The notes below the pieces were generated by a model. It was given only the letters and a program-made list of their open reading frames with translations, was not told the DNA's origin and made no database searches. 14,195 nt of DNA, taken from an uncultured Lachnospiraceae bacterium (GTDB lineage: Bacteria; Bacillota; Clostridia; Lachnospirales; Lachnospiraceae). Made by a program: the position numbers and the translations under genes. Positions 1-7,658 of the stretch are shown here, piece by piece. The stretch is taken from assembly GCA_910588125.1 (NCBI GenBank), contig CAJUPI010000073.1, positions 1-14,195 on the forward strand. Reading direction: 5' to 3'. The first letter of the stretch is position 1. Each line of letters opens with the position of its first letter.

Positions 1-516
1 AATACATGGAAAGAATCATGCTTCCGGTTCCCGGAGATTTCATGATTCCCAGATTAGTCAGTTGTGGCTGAGCCAGAATCGTATCCTGAAACTCTTTCAA
101 AGATTCACCGGTTCGGGTAGTGATACCGATCGCCTGCGCAGAAGTGTGCGTCAGCACATAAGTGGAAGGCGTTCCGATATACAGCCCCTCAAAAACGCCT
201 TTGATCGCTGCAAAATCCTCAGTATATTTCTGTCCCTTTTGCAACAGGACGGATCGTCCGGATTGGCGAGAAGCTCCCGGACTTCACTGCTTAAAGCAAA
301 TGCTGTCATATATTCTTCGGCAGAAGTCACATAATCATTAATTATAGAAGCTCTTGATTCTACGGCATCAATCATCTGATTGGTGATATTATTTTCAACC
401 ATAGAAGAAATACGTCCGGATACAATAATCCAGAGCAATAGCAATCCAGCAACAGTAATCGCCGAGGTAATCATGCCAATACGCGTGGCAAGCTTCCGAT
501 TAATAAGAAAGTTCAT
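1..516 (-). pseudogene. Methyl-accepting chemotaxis protein, N-terminal part, frameshifted and cut by the window edge
   Basis: The start ATG (514-516) lies 6 nt after a clean AGGAGG. A short cytoplasmic lead (MNFLINRKLATRIG) is followed by one membrane helix at about residues 14-33, then an extracytoplasmic sensor segment (SSMVENNITNQMIDAVESRA). This layout is typical of clostridial chemoreceptors, which pass ligand binding to a cytoplasmic CheA-CheW signalling domain; that domain would lie beyond position 1. The original frame runs to a stop at 151, but family-like sequence continues without a stop in another frame from about 250 down to 1 (KGQKYTEDFAAIKG, IGTPSTYVLTHTS, TNLGIMKSPGTGSMIL). 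One missing base in the run near 247-250 explains the switch. The gene is therefore either a recent pseudogene or carries a sequencing error. Naming it as a chemoreceptor rests on family resemblance of the sensor region, since the signalling domain is not in view. Confidence 0.68.
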
Positions 517-590
517 AAGACTCCTCCTGCAGCAAAGAATAGATTTTCAGAATGGTGAATCTACCACTGAAGTATTTGATTTTTTAAATA

Positions 591-619
591 ATTTTAGCAC
601 AATTTACTATATTTTACAA
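591..619 (-). promoter_or_regulatory. Predicted SigA promoter of the chemoreceptor gene
   Basis: On the minus strand TTGTAA (614-619) and TAAAAT (591-596) are 17 bp apart. The -35 begins only 9 bp past the pxpA stop codon, and transcription would start about 70 nt before the chemoreceptor ATG. No intrinsic terminator is visible between pxpA and this promoter, so pxp-operon transcripts may also run into the chemoreceptor. Confidence 0.5.
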
Positions 620-627
620 GTCCGGAA

Positions 628-1395
628 CTAACATAATTTCTCCAGCGGACACAACTCAATCTCTTCCTGCCCGAGCGCCTGCCGGATCCTTTCCACAAAA
701 GCAAGCGCTTTCTCTCCGTCGCCGTGGACACATACCGAATCCGCACGAATGGGGATATCTTTGCCTGTAACCGCCGTCACCTTCTGCTCCTTGATCATGC
801 GAATCACGCGGGCAATTGCTTCTTCCTCATCCGTAATCATCGCCCCTGGCTTTCCTCGTCCCACCAGCGTGCCGTCCTCTTCATAAGCCCGGTCAGCAAA
901 CACCTCAAGGGCGGTCCGGAGTCCCATATCCTGAGCTGCCCGGGCCAGCTGGCCGCCGCTTAATGCCAGCACAATCAGCTCCTTGTCAAATTCGGCAACC
1001 GCCTGGCAGATCCCCTTGGCCAGCTCATAATCTCTCGCCGCCATATTATACAGCGCTCCATGAGGCTTTACATGCTGCAATTTCAATCCCGCGGACCGGC
1101 AAAAACCTTCCAGCGCTCCCAGCTGATACAATACATAAGCTCTGGCCTCCTGTGGCGTTACGGCCATATTTCTCCGGCCAAAACCCATCAGGTCCGGGAA
1201 TCCCGGGTGGGCACCCACCTGGATCCCTGCTTCTTTTGCCATAGAAACAGTTTTTGCCATCACCACCGGATCCGCCGCATGGTAGCCGCAGGCCACATTC
1301 GCAGAGGTAATCAGGGGAATCACCCTTTCATCCATTCCCAGTGTATATCTGCCAAAGCTTTCTCCTAAATCACTGTTTAAATCTACGCGGTACAT
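628..1395 (-). CDS. pxpA: PxpA, 5-oxoprolinase subunit A (LamB/YcsF family)
   Basis: The 255-residue product matches the usual length of LamB/YcsF proteins, which adopt a sugar-deacetylase-like barrel. The family signature is present at the N-terminus (DLNSDLGESFG, then ITSANVACGYHAADP at about residues 30-44), followed by AGIQVGAHPGFPD and HVKPHGALYNMA near the middle. In characterised bacteria PxpA acts with PxpB and PxpC to open 5-oxoproline (pyroglutamate) to glutamate using ATP; it is cytoplasmic. ATG at 1395 is preceded by a modest AGAGGAAG site. This is the last gene of the operon, separated from accC by a 161-bp palindromic repeat, whereas the other pxp genes are closely packed. Identity is secure from the motifs and the neighbours; the true substrate in this organism is inferred. 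Confidence 0.95.
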   Translation of the reverse strand: MYRVDLNSDLGESFGRYTLGMDERVIPLITSANVACGYHAADPVVMAKTVSMAKEAGIQVGAHPGFPDLMGFGRRNMAVTPQEARAYVLYQLGALEGFCRSAGLKLQHVKPHGALYNMAARDYELAKGICQAVAEFDKELIVLALSGGQLARAAQDMGLRTALEVFADRAYEEDGTLVGRGKPGAMITDEEEAIARVIRMIKEQKVTAVTGKDIPIRADSVCVHGDGEKALAFVERIRQALGQEEIELCPLEKLC

Positions 1396-1428
1396 ATCTC
1401 TTCCTCTTTTCTTTCCTCAAATATTCCC

Positions 1429-1589
1429 CCATGGATCAATGTCATTAAGTTTAGCCCTGAGAATTCTCAGCCATGGAAAACGGAGCGGAAAGCGGCAGGA
1501 AAAGGTCGGCTGCTTTTTCCACCGCTTCCCGCTCCGTTTTCCATGGCGTACCTTCTGAAAAAAATCAACGGAATGACATTGGCCCATGG
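1429..1589. repeat. Palindromic repeat element between accC and pxpA (MITE-like or REP-like)
   Basis: The outer ends are inverted repeats, CCATGGATCAATGTCATT at 1429-1446 and its near complement at 1572-1589 (2 mismatches in 18). Inside lies a 25-bp inverted pair (1471-1495 with 1522-1546) with one mismatch, starting CCATGGAAAACGGAGCGG. Its loop carries a further GGAAAA/TTTTCC pair (1498-1503, 1515-1520), and a separate perfect palindrome CTGAGAATTCTCAG sits at 1457-1470. A related copy begins at 14141. It lies wholly in the gap between accC and pxpA and would fold into a long RNA hairpin in the operon transcript. No transposase is encoded. A short minus-strand frame inside it (1417-1623) looks incidental. 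Confidence 0.8.
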
Positions 1590-1606
1590 ATAAGGGTATC
1601 GGGCCT

Positions 1607-2980
<1,374 letters not shown>

Positions 2981-3000
2981 TCTTCCAACCTCCTGGATCT

Positions 3001-3537
3001 TCAGATTTTCTTTACGCGGAACAAAGGCTGTCCATACTCCACCTTCTGCTCATTGCTGACTAAAACTGCCTCAATCTCACAGTCATATTCACACTGAATC
3101 TCGTTCATCAGCTTCATGGCCTCCAGGATACAGACCGTCTGCCCTTCCTTCACCCGATCCCCTACCCGGACAAATGCCGGCACATCAGGAGCAGCAGCTG
3201 AGTAAAAAGTACCTACAATCGGAGAAGTGATGAAAAGAGATTCCTCCTCCCCCTCATCTGTTTTTACCGGCAAAGAAGCGGCGGTCGGAACGGCTCCCAC
3301 AGCCGGTATCGAAGGGATCCCCGCCGTCACGACAGGCGGATGCTCCCGCTTGCTCATCGTAATCTTGAACTCCCCTTCTTTATAAGTAAACTCCTTTAAA
3401 GAAGAATCTTCTATTATTTTTACCAAACCTGCAATTTTTTCCAAATCCATATTTTTTTCTTCCTTTCCTGTCATGGCTCCATATCTTTTTTCTTTTACGG
3501 GAACAGCCTCCGGATTCTCCGGGACACCTGACGGCAT
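3001..3537 (-). CDS. accB: Biotin carboxyl carrier protein (AccB type)
   Basis: The C-terminal biotinyl domain is complete: SPIVGTFYSAAAPDVPAFVRVGDRVKEG, then the biotinylation motif EAMKLMNEI with the target lysine 36 residues before the end, then GQPLFRVKK. Before it is an Ala/Pro/Val-rich flexible linker. The usual carrier N-terminus MDLEKIAGLVKIIEDSSL starts at 3450 (149 residues), preceded by only a weak purine stretch. A further 29 in-frame codons lead back to an ATG at 3535-3537 that has the best ribosome binding site here (AAGGAGGT, about 6 nt spacing). That start overlaps the end of pxpC by 43 nt, suggesting translational coupling. I list the longer form on the strength of the binding site; family length favours 3450. 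The protein shuttles carboxybiotin between AccC and a carboxyltransferase, here probably PxpB-PxpC. Confidence 0.9.
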   Translation of the reverse strand: MPSGVPENPEAVPVKEKRYGAMTGKEEKNMDLEKIAGLVKIIEDSSLKEFTYKEGEFKITMSKREHPPVVTAGIPSIPAVGAVPTAASLPVKTDEGEEESLFITSPIVGTFYSAAAPDVPAFVRVGDRVKEGQTVCILEAMKLMNEIQCEYDCEIEAVLVSNEQKVEYGQPLFRVKKI

Positions 3538-4499
3538 TCCAGTACCTCCTTACATGGCTGGTGAATCTTCTTTCTCATCCGGTTTAACTCCTCTGACTCC
3601 TCCAGATAAAGCCGCTGGGCTTCCTCCACACGGATAGCCTTAAACCGGACCTTGTGATCGGTCTTGCACTGAACCAGCCAGGGAATATCCGCCGATGCTA
3701 CTGTGGCAATCTTTGGATATCCTCCTGTCGTCTGACGATCCGCCAGCAGTATAATGGGTTTTCCGTGGGACGGCACCTGAACTGAGCCAAAAGCAATCCC
3801 GTCGGAAATCATATCTGTATTTTCCTTTCTCGCAATATAAGGCCCCTCCAGGCGGCATCCCATGCGATCGAAATCACTGGTCACCGTATATTCACTGTTT
3901 AAAAACGTCTCGATGCCCTGTTTGCTGAACCGGTCATCCTGAGGGCCCATCACAACCCGTAAAGTCACGTCATTCTGGTTAAATTCATCCAGCTCCAACG
4001 TCCGGGAAAGGAAAAAAGGCAGGTATCTCCGTTTGATGCGAAAACCGATATAATCGCCGTCCTGCAACTTTCTCCCCTTAAAGCCTCCGATCGAACTCTT
4101 CATATTGGTACAGCGGCTTCCCATCACCACGGGAATCTTCAAATAACTGGAAAATGCAATATATCCCCGGCTCCCAGTCCGGGCGCTGCCAAATTTTAAT
4201 ACATCGCCTTTATGAATGTCAATCGCCGTATACATCGGTGCCGGTTCTCCGTTAATGGTAGGCTGAAAATCCCCACCAGTGATAGCAATCAAAGTTCCCG
4301 CTGTAAATTCCAAAGTCGGCCCAATCAGGGCAAACTCCAGCACGGCCTCATTTTCCGGATTATCTAAAAGAAGGTTGGCAATCTTAAATGAGCGCACATC
4401 CATGACTCCGGCCACTGAAAATCCCTGGCTCTGATAGCCGGTACGCCCCAAATCCTGGACCGTAGTCATCATACCGGCCTTTAAAATGCGAATTCCCAT
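3495..4499 (-). CDS. pxpC: PxpC, 5-oxoprolinase subunit C (KipA / biotin-dependent carboxyltransferase-like, AHS2 family)
   Basis: The 334-residue product starts at ATG 4497-4499, 6 nt after AGGAGG and one base after the pxpB stop; the frame is open further upstream but lacks family character there. Family features are LKAGMMTTVQDLGRTGYQ at residues 5-22, SVAGVMDVRSFKIAN, VLEFALIGPTLEF, the turn TRTGSRGYIAFS, DRMGCRLEG, and near the C-terminus DRQTTGGYPKIATVASAD. Known members pair with PxpB in 5-oxoprolinase. The same fold makes half of the urea carboxylase carboxyltransferase domain, so it may accept a carboxyl group from the neighbouring biotin carrier. The last 25 or so residues are basic and look unlike conserved family sequence; that part overlaps the possible long start of accB. 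Confidence 0.93.
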   Translation of the reverse strand: MGIRILKAGMMTTVQDLGRTGYQSQGFSVAGVMDVRSFKIANLLLDNPENEAVLEFALIGPTLEFTAGTLIAITGGDFQPTINGEPAPMYTAIDIHKGDVLKFGSARTGSRGYIAFSSYLKIPVVMGSRCTNMKSSIGGFKGRKLQDGDYIGFRIKRRYLPFFLSRTLELDEFNQNDVTLRVVMGPQDDRFSKQGIETFLNSEYTVTSDFDRMGCRLEGPYIARKENTDMISDGIAFGSVQVPSHGKPIILLADRQTTGGYPKIATVASADIPWLVQCKTDHKVRFKAIRVEEAQRLYLEESEELNRMRKKIHQPCKEVLECRQVSRRIRRLFP

Positions 4500-4500
4500 G

Positions 4501-5226
4501 CTACACCTCCTCATGAATGACACATTGATAGCTGCCGTTTTCCACCTGTGCCTGGATTTGCCTGTACTCATTTTCATCCACTGGCACAAACCGGATGTAA
4601 TTGCCCGCCTCCACCAGAATCGGGACCTCCCGTCCCGGATCATAGGTCTTTACCGGTGTCATTCCCATCAGTTGCCATCCTCCCGGAGAATCCAGCGGAT
4701 AAATCCCGGTCTGGGAGCCGCCGATCCCCACACTTCCGGCACGAATTTTCAAACGGGGATTGGCCAGCCTGGGAGTGTGAATCCGCTCATCCAATCCTCC
4801 CAAATAACAAAATCCTGGCAAAAACCCCAGCATATAGATCAGATAATCCCGGGAGCTGTGGATCCGGATCACCTCATCCTCCCCAAGACCTGCGTGCTCC
4901 GCAATCGTTCCTAAATCAGGGCCATATTCTCCCCCATATAGCACCGGAATCTCAAAAATTTTCCTTTTTCCTTCTCCTACCTTGATGTCCATCCGTACCA
5001 GGCTCTCCATCCGTTTCTTCAATTTTTCATAGCGGATCACCCGTGGATCATAGTTCACCAAGAGCGAACAGAATGCCGGGATCACATCCACCACTCCCTC
5101 GATGTGTTGTTCCCGCATCAGCTCCACAGTCGCCGCAATTTTGCGGTTGATATCGGGACTGATCTCATTTCCAAACTCTATCAGCAGGGACGAATCTCCT
5201 GCTGTTAAAATTCTGATGTTCTGCAT
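4501..5226 (-). CDS. pxpB: PxpB, 5-oxoprolinase subunit B (KipI / AHS1 family)
   Basis: The 241-residue product carries RILTAGDSSLLIEFGNEIS at the N-terminus, the early DVIPAFCSLLVNYDP segment, and the strongly conserved C-terminal run LGFLPGFCYLGGLDERIHTPR, AGSVGIGGSQTGIYPLDSPGGWQLMG. PxpB pairs with PxpC in 5-oxoprolinase. In Bacillus its homologue KipI also inhibits the sporulation kinase KinA. The start is uncertain: ATG at 5224-5226 fits the family but lies 17 nt from AAAGGAG, while a GTG at 5242-5244 abuts that same site with no spacer. I prefer the ATG. The stop TAG and the pxpC ATG are one base apart, so the two subunits are probably made in equal amounts. Confidence 0.93.
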   Translation of the reverse strand: MQNIRILTAGDSSLLIEFGNEISPDINRKIAATVELMREQHIEGVVDVIPAFCSLLVNYDPRVIRYEKLKKRMESLVRMDIKVGEGKRKIFEIPVLYGGEYGPDLGTIAEHAGLGEDEVIRIHSSRDYLIYMLGFLPGFCYLGGLDERIHTPRLANPRLKIRAGSVGIGGSQTGIYPLDSPGGWQLMGMTPVKTYDPGREVPILVEAGNYIRFVPVDENEYRQIQAQVENGSYQCVIHEEV

Positions 5227-5305
5227 AATATTCGTTAATTTCACTCCTTTCTTTCAGCCGAAAAACGCAAGGATAACACGCTTTTCCAATTCTTTGGATG
5301 CCCAA

Positions 5306-5337
5306 AAAGGTGCAATCATCATTTTGATTACACCTTT
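5306..5337 (-). terminator. 13-bp hairpin with short T run between ycsG and pxpB, possible attenuator or mRNA stabiliser
   Basis: Read on the minus strand, AAAGGTGTAATCA pairs with TGATTGCACCTTT over 13 positions (12 Watson-Crick, one G-U) around a 6-nt loop, and the 3' arm runs into TTTTTGG. The U tract is short and mostly paired, so it is weaker than a typical intrinsic terminator. It lies inside the roughly 160-nt gap between the transporter gene and pxpB. It could lower downstream expression or protect the upstream mRNA. Confidence 0.5.
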
Positions 5338-5384
5338 GCCGGACATTGTGACATTTTACCGTTTTCGTTTTCACCATCACTGCT

Positions 5385-6593
5385 TTATATGAGCTTACCC
5401 ATATTAGACATAAATGTAGTGATCCCTAAATAAGCAGAAATCAGCACCACGATCACTCCCAAAATCAGCAGAACCGTGGGATGGGAATACTTCTCGCCCA
5501 TAATTGATTTCTTCTTTGCTGCAATCAGGCAGATCCCTAAGGTAATCGGCAAAATCAGGCCGTTCAGCGCTCCTGCCAGTACCAACAGCTTAGCCGGCTG
5601 GCCCAAAAGTATCATAATAATGGTGGATACTGCGATAAAACCAATGATTACCCAGTTTTCATTTTTATCAATAGCCGGATGGAAGGTCTTCAAAAAGGAT
5701 ACTGAGGTATACGCGGCTCCGATAATGGAAGTAATAGCCGCACACAAAAGCACCAACCCGGCAAAACGATAGCCCAGTGCTCCGGCTCCCAGACGGAAGG
5801 CATCCGCTGCCGGATTGGAAGCATCCAGAGTCACTCCTTCCGCCAGTTTTGTGACTACTCCCAGTACTGCCAGGAAAAGGAAGATGCGGACGATGGTGGC
5901 AATCCCCATCCCCATCAGAGAACTCTTATTGATCTCTTTTAAATTCTCCTCGCCGGTGATTCCTCCATCAATCAGCCGGTGTGCGCCGGAAAAAGTGATG
6001 TATCCGCCCACAGTACCGCCAAGCAGGGTAATAATCGCCGGAACCAGGTTCGGAACGCCTGCAGAAGGCACGAAAGTATTCTTTAATGCATCTCCTACCG
6101 GCGGCTTCACTACAACAATGATACCGAAAATAACCACAATCATGATACCGCCCAGCACCTTTGCCAGAGTATCCATAGCTGACTTGGCATTCTTTACCAG
6201 AAAGACGGCGATAGCAATCACCCCTGCCAGGGCACAGCCAACCTGAGTAGGTATTCCCAGTAAGGTATTGAAACCCAGGGCACCGCCTCCCACATTGCCG
6301 ATATTAAAGGCCAGGCCGCCCAAAGCCACCATGAATGCCACAAAATATCCCAGGCCCGGAAGCACCTTGTTCGCTACATCCTGTCCCCGCAGCCCGGAGA
6401 CACAGAGAACGCGCCAGATATTTACCTGGGCGATAGCCGCCAGGATAATGGATACCAGAATAACGAATCCAAAGCTTCCTTTATGTGTACCTGTGAACTG
6501 AGCCGTCTGCGTCAGAAAGCCCGGTCCGATAGCTGATGTAGCCATCAGAAATGCTGCTCCCAACAACGCTCCACCACTTTTTTTCTCTTTCAT
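5385..6593 (-). CDS. ycsG: YcsG-like NRAMP-family membrane transporter
   Basis: A 402-residue, very hydrophobic protein with about 11 membrane helices, from ATG at 6593 (AAGGAGGT, 8 nt upstream). The GPGFLTQTAQFTG start and the overall pattern match the NRAMP (SLC11) fold and in particular the Bacillus YcsG branch, which lies in the same ycsFG-kipIA cluster. Normal NRAMP metal ligands are absent. The position of the helix-1 DPGN motif reads TGTH (34-37), and the helix-6 MPH motif reads GAH (203-205). Manganese or iron transport is therefore doubtful. As first gene of the pxp operon, it more likely imports the substrate of the PxpABC/AccBC enzyme or a required ion; this is inference. General annotation as a divalent metal transporter should be treated with caution. 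Confidence 0.88.
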   Translation of the reverse strand: MKEKKSGGALLGAAFLMATSAIGPGFLTQTAQFTGTHKGSFGFVILVSIILAAIAQVNIWRVLCVSGLRGQDVANKVLPGLGYFVAFMVALGGLAFNIGNVGGGALGFNTLLGIPTQVGCALAGVIAIAVFLVKNAKSAMDTLAKVLGGIMIVVIFGIIVVVKPPVGDALKNTFVPSAGVPNLVPAIITLLGGTVGGYITFSGAHRLIDGGITGEENLKEINKSSLMGMGIATIVRIFLFLAVLGVVTKLAEGVTLDASNPAADAFRLGAGALGYRFAGLVLLCAAITSIIGAAYTSVSFLKTFHPAIDKNENWVIIGFIAVSTIIMILLGQPAKLLVLAGALNGLILPITLGICLIAAKKKSIMGEKYSHPTVLLILGVIVVLISAYLGITTFMSNMGKLI

Positions 6594-6628
6594 AGGAAAT
6601 ACCTCCTTGTGTTCAGATGTTTCGTGTT

Positions 6629-6657
6629 ATTATACATGTAGTGAATAGAATTGTCAA
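6629..6657 (-). promoter_or_regulatory. Perfect-consensus SigA promoter of the ycsG-pxpBC-accBC-pxpA operon
   Basis: On the minus strand TTGACA (6652-6657) and TATAAT (6629-6634) are separated by exactly 17 bp, a full match to the housekeeping consensus. The predicted start is near 6622, leaving a leader of about 28 nt before ycsG that is too short for a riboswitch. A promoter this strong is usually held in check by a repressor or by local inverted repeats. Confidence 0.85.
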
Positions 6658-6939
6658 TCCTTTTCACAATTATTTTCTTGTTTATTTCACAGTTTTTATA
6701 TTGTGATAATTCTTTGTTTTTATGTTTCTTTTATTTATATTTTATAAATTATTAATATATTTCTAAAAAAACAAATATATTAGCCTTTTTTCCTGTGGCA
6801 TATCCTACAATTTCTTTTCTTTATTAACAAAAGGCCTAATATTATTTTTTGCAAGAATAAAATTATATATGTATAAATATTTATCAAACACACGAATCAT
6901 CCTCACTCCTTATCGCCAGAAAATGGTATTGTAAAATAA
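6658..6939. other. AT-rich divergent intergenic region with inverted repeats
   Basis: No gene is seen. TCACAAT (6664-6670) and ATTGTGA (6700-6706) form an inverted pair just upstream of the ycsG -35 and could be operator half-sites. ATATTAGCCTTT (6777-6788) and AAAGGCCTAATAT (6830-6842) form a second inverted pair with a one-base bulge and a loop of about 40 nt, flanked by T-rich runs on both strands. Neither matches a known site. Confidence 0.4.
6849..6877 (+). promoter_or_regulatory. Possible relict promoter of the AraC-type pseudogene
   Basis: TTGCAA (6849-6854) and TATAAA (6872-6877) are 17 bp apart on the plus strand, pointing toward the AraC remnant. The surrounding DNA is very AT-rich, so a chance match is possible. 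Confidence 0.35.
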
Positions 6940-7605
6940 AACCATCCGCCATTTCCCTTATCCCGTGTCCGACCGTTCCCGAACGAAGCTTTTCAGTACT
7001 GCCTGGTGACGGAAGGTTCTGTGGATTTTTTGCTGCCAAACCGGTCCTACCGGGTCACCAAGGACAACGGCATTTTTATCAATACCCAACAGGTTCATTT
7101 ATCCAAAGGAACCACTTCAGCCAATGCTGCTTATTTTTGTATTGATGTCCCGCCATCCTTTATCTGTCCAGACGAACATAACCGTATTTACCTGAAGTAT
7201 CTGTACCCCATCATTCAAAATCCCTTTCCCCAGGCGTTTCTAATCTCCCGGCATTCTCAGGAATCAGGACAGCTTTTGCAATCGCTTCAGATCATACGTG
7301 ATCTTTTAATGAATGAGCCAGAACTTATGGAACTGAATATCCAAATGGAAATTATCAAAATATGGAGAATTACCTTTCAACTATTAAACCGTTCCACAAA
7401 CAAACCCACCCCTGCCGAATCTATGGACAGCGATCGGCCGAAAATCGTGATTCAGTATATGAAGCGGCATTACAGTGAAAAAATCACACTGGAGGATATT
7501 GCCGTGCAGCTTTCTTTAAGCCGCAGTGAATGTTGCCGCTTTTTTAAAGGCTCAGAAAATAACACCAAAAAAATTTCGGGATCTCTCATCGAGGATCCCG
7601 AATGA
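6940..7605 (+). pseudogene. AraC-family transcriptional regulator remnant, broken at both ends
   Basis: The only plus-strand gene trace. The open frame after TAA 6937-6939 encodes a cupin-like sensor domain (EAFQYCLVTEGSVDFLLPN, FINTQQVH, then FCIDVPPSFICP) and a linker. It ends with the first helix-turn-helix of an AraC DNA-binding domain (VIQYMKRHYSEKITLEDIA, then LSLSRSECCRFFK). After that, family sequence stops abruptly at about 7550, and 15 unrelated residues lead to TGA. The second helix-turn-helix, about 60 residues, is missing. The N-terminus is also damaged: no ATG with a binding site, the GTG at 7006 lies inside the cupin domain, and the +1 frame upstream looks more family-like. Its former target may have been the divergent ycsG-pxp operon. 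It is unlikely to bind DNA now. Confidence 0.8.
7567..7602 (-). terminator. Intrinsic terminator of the PTS operon
   Basis: On the minus strand TTCGGGATC and GATCCCGAA (7594-7602 and 7575-7583) make a perfect 9-bp stem with a 10-nt loop, followed by ATTTTTTT. It lies 57 nt after the mtlA stop and overlaps the broken end of the AraC pseudogene, supplying that pseudogene's last codons. Confidence 0.88.
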
Positions 7606-7658
7606 TGTACTGCCGCTGGATATCCATTCCCAATAGAGGGACTCTTTCTGCTTATCCC

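Noticed and set aside
5165..5380. Small Cys/Arg-rich frame between ycsG and pxpB
   Set aside because: It overlaps the start of pxpB in another frame and contains the hairpin; no ribosome binding site or recognisable motif.
5340..5384. Catabolite-repression (cre) site at a TGAAAACG-like stretch between ycsG and pxpB
   Set aside because: It matches only part of the consensus and lacks the second half-site; it is not near a predicted promoter.
6594..6630. Riboswitch in the pxp operon leader
   Set aside because: The predicted leader is only about 28 nt, too short for any known riboswitch.
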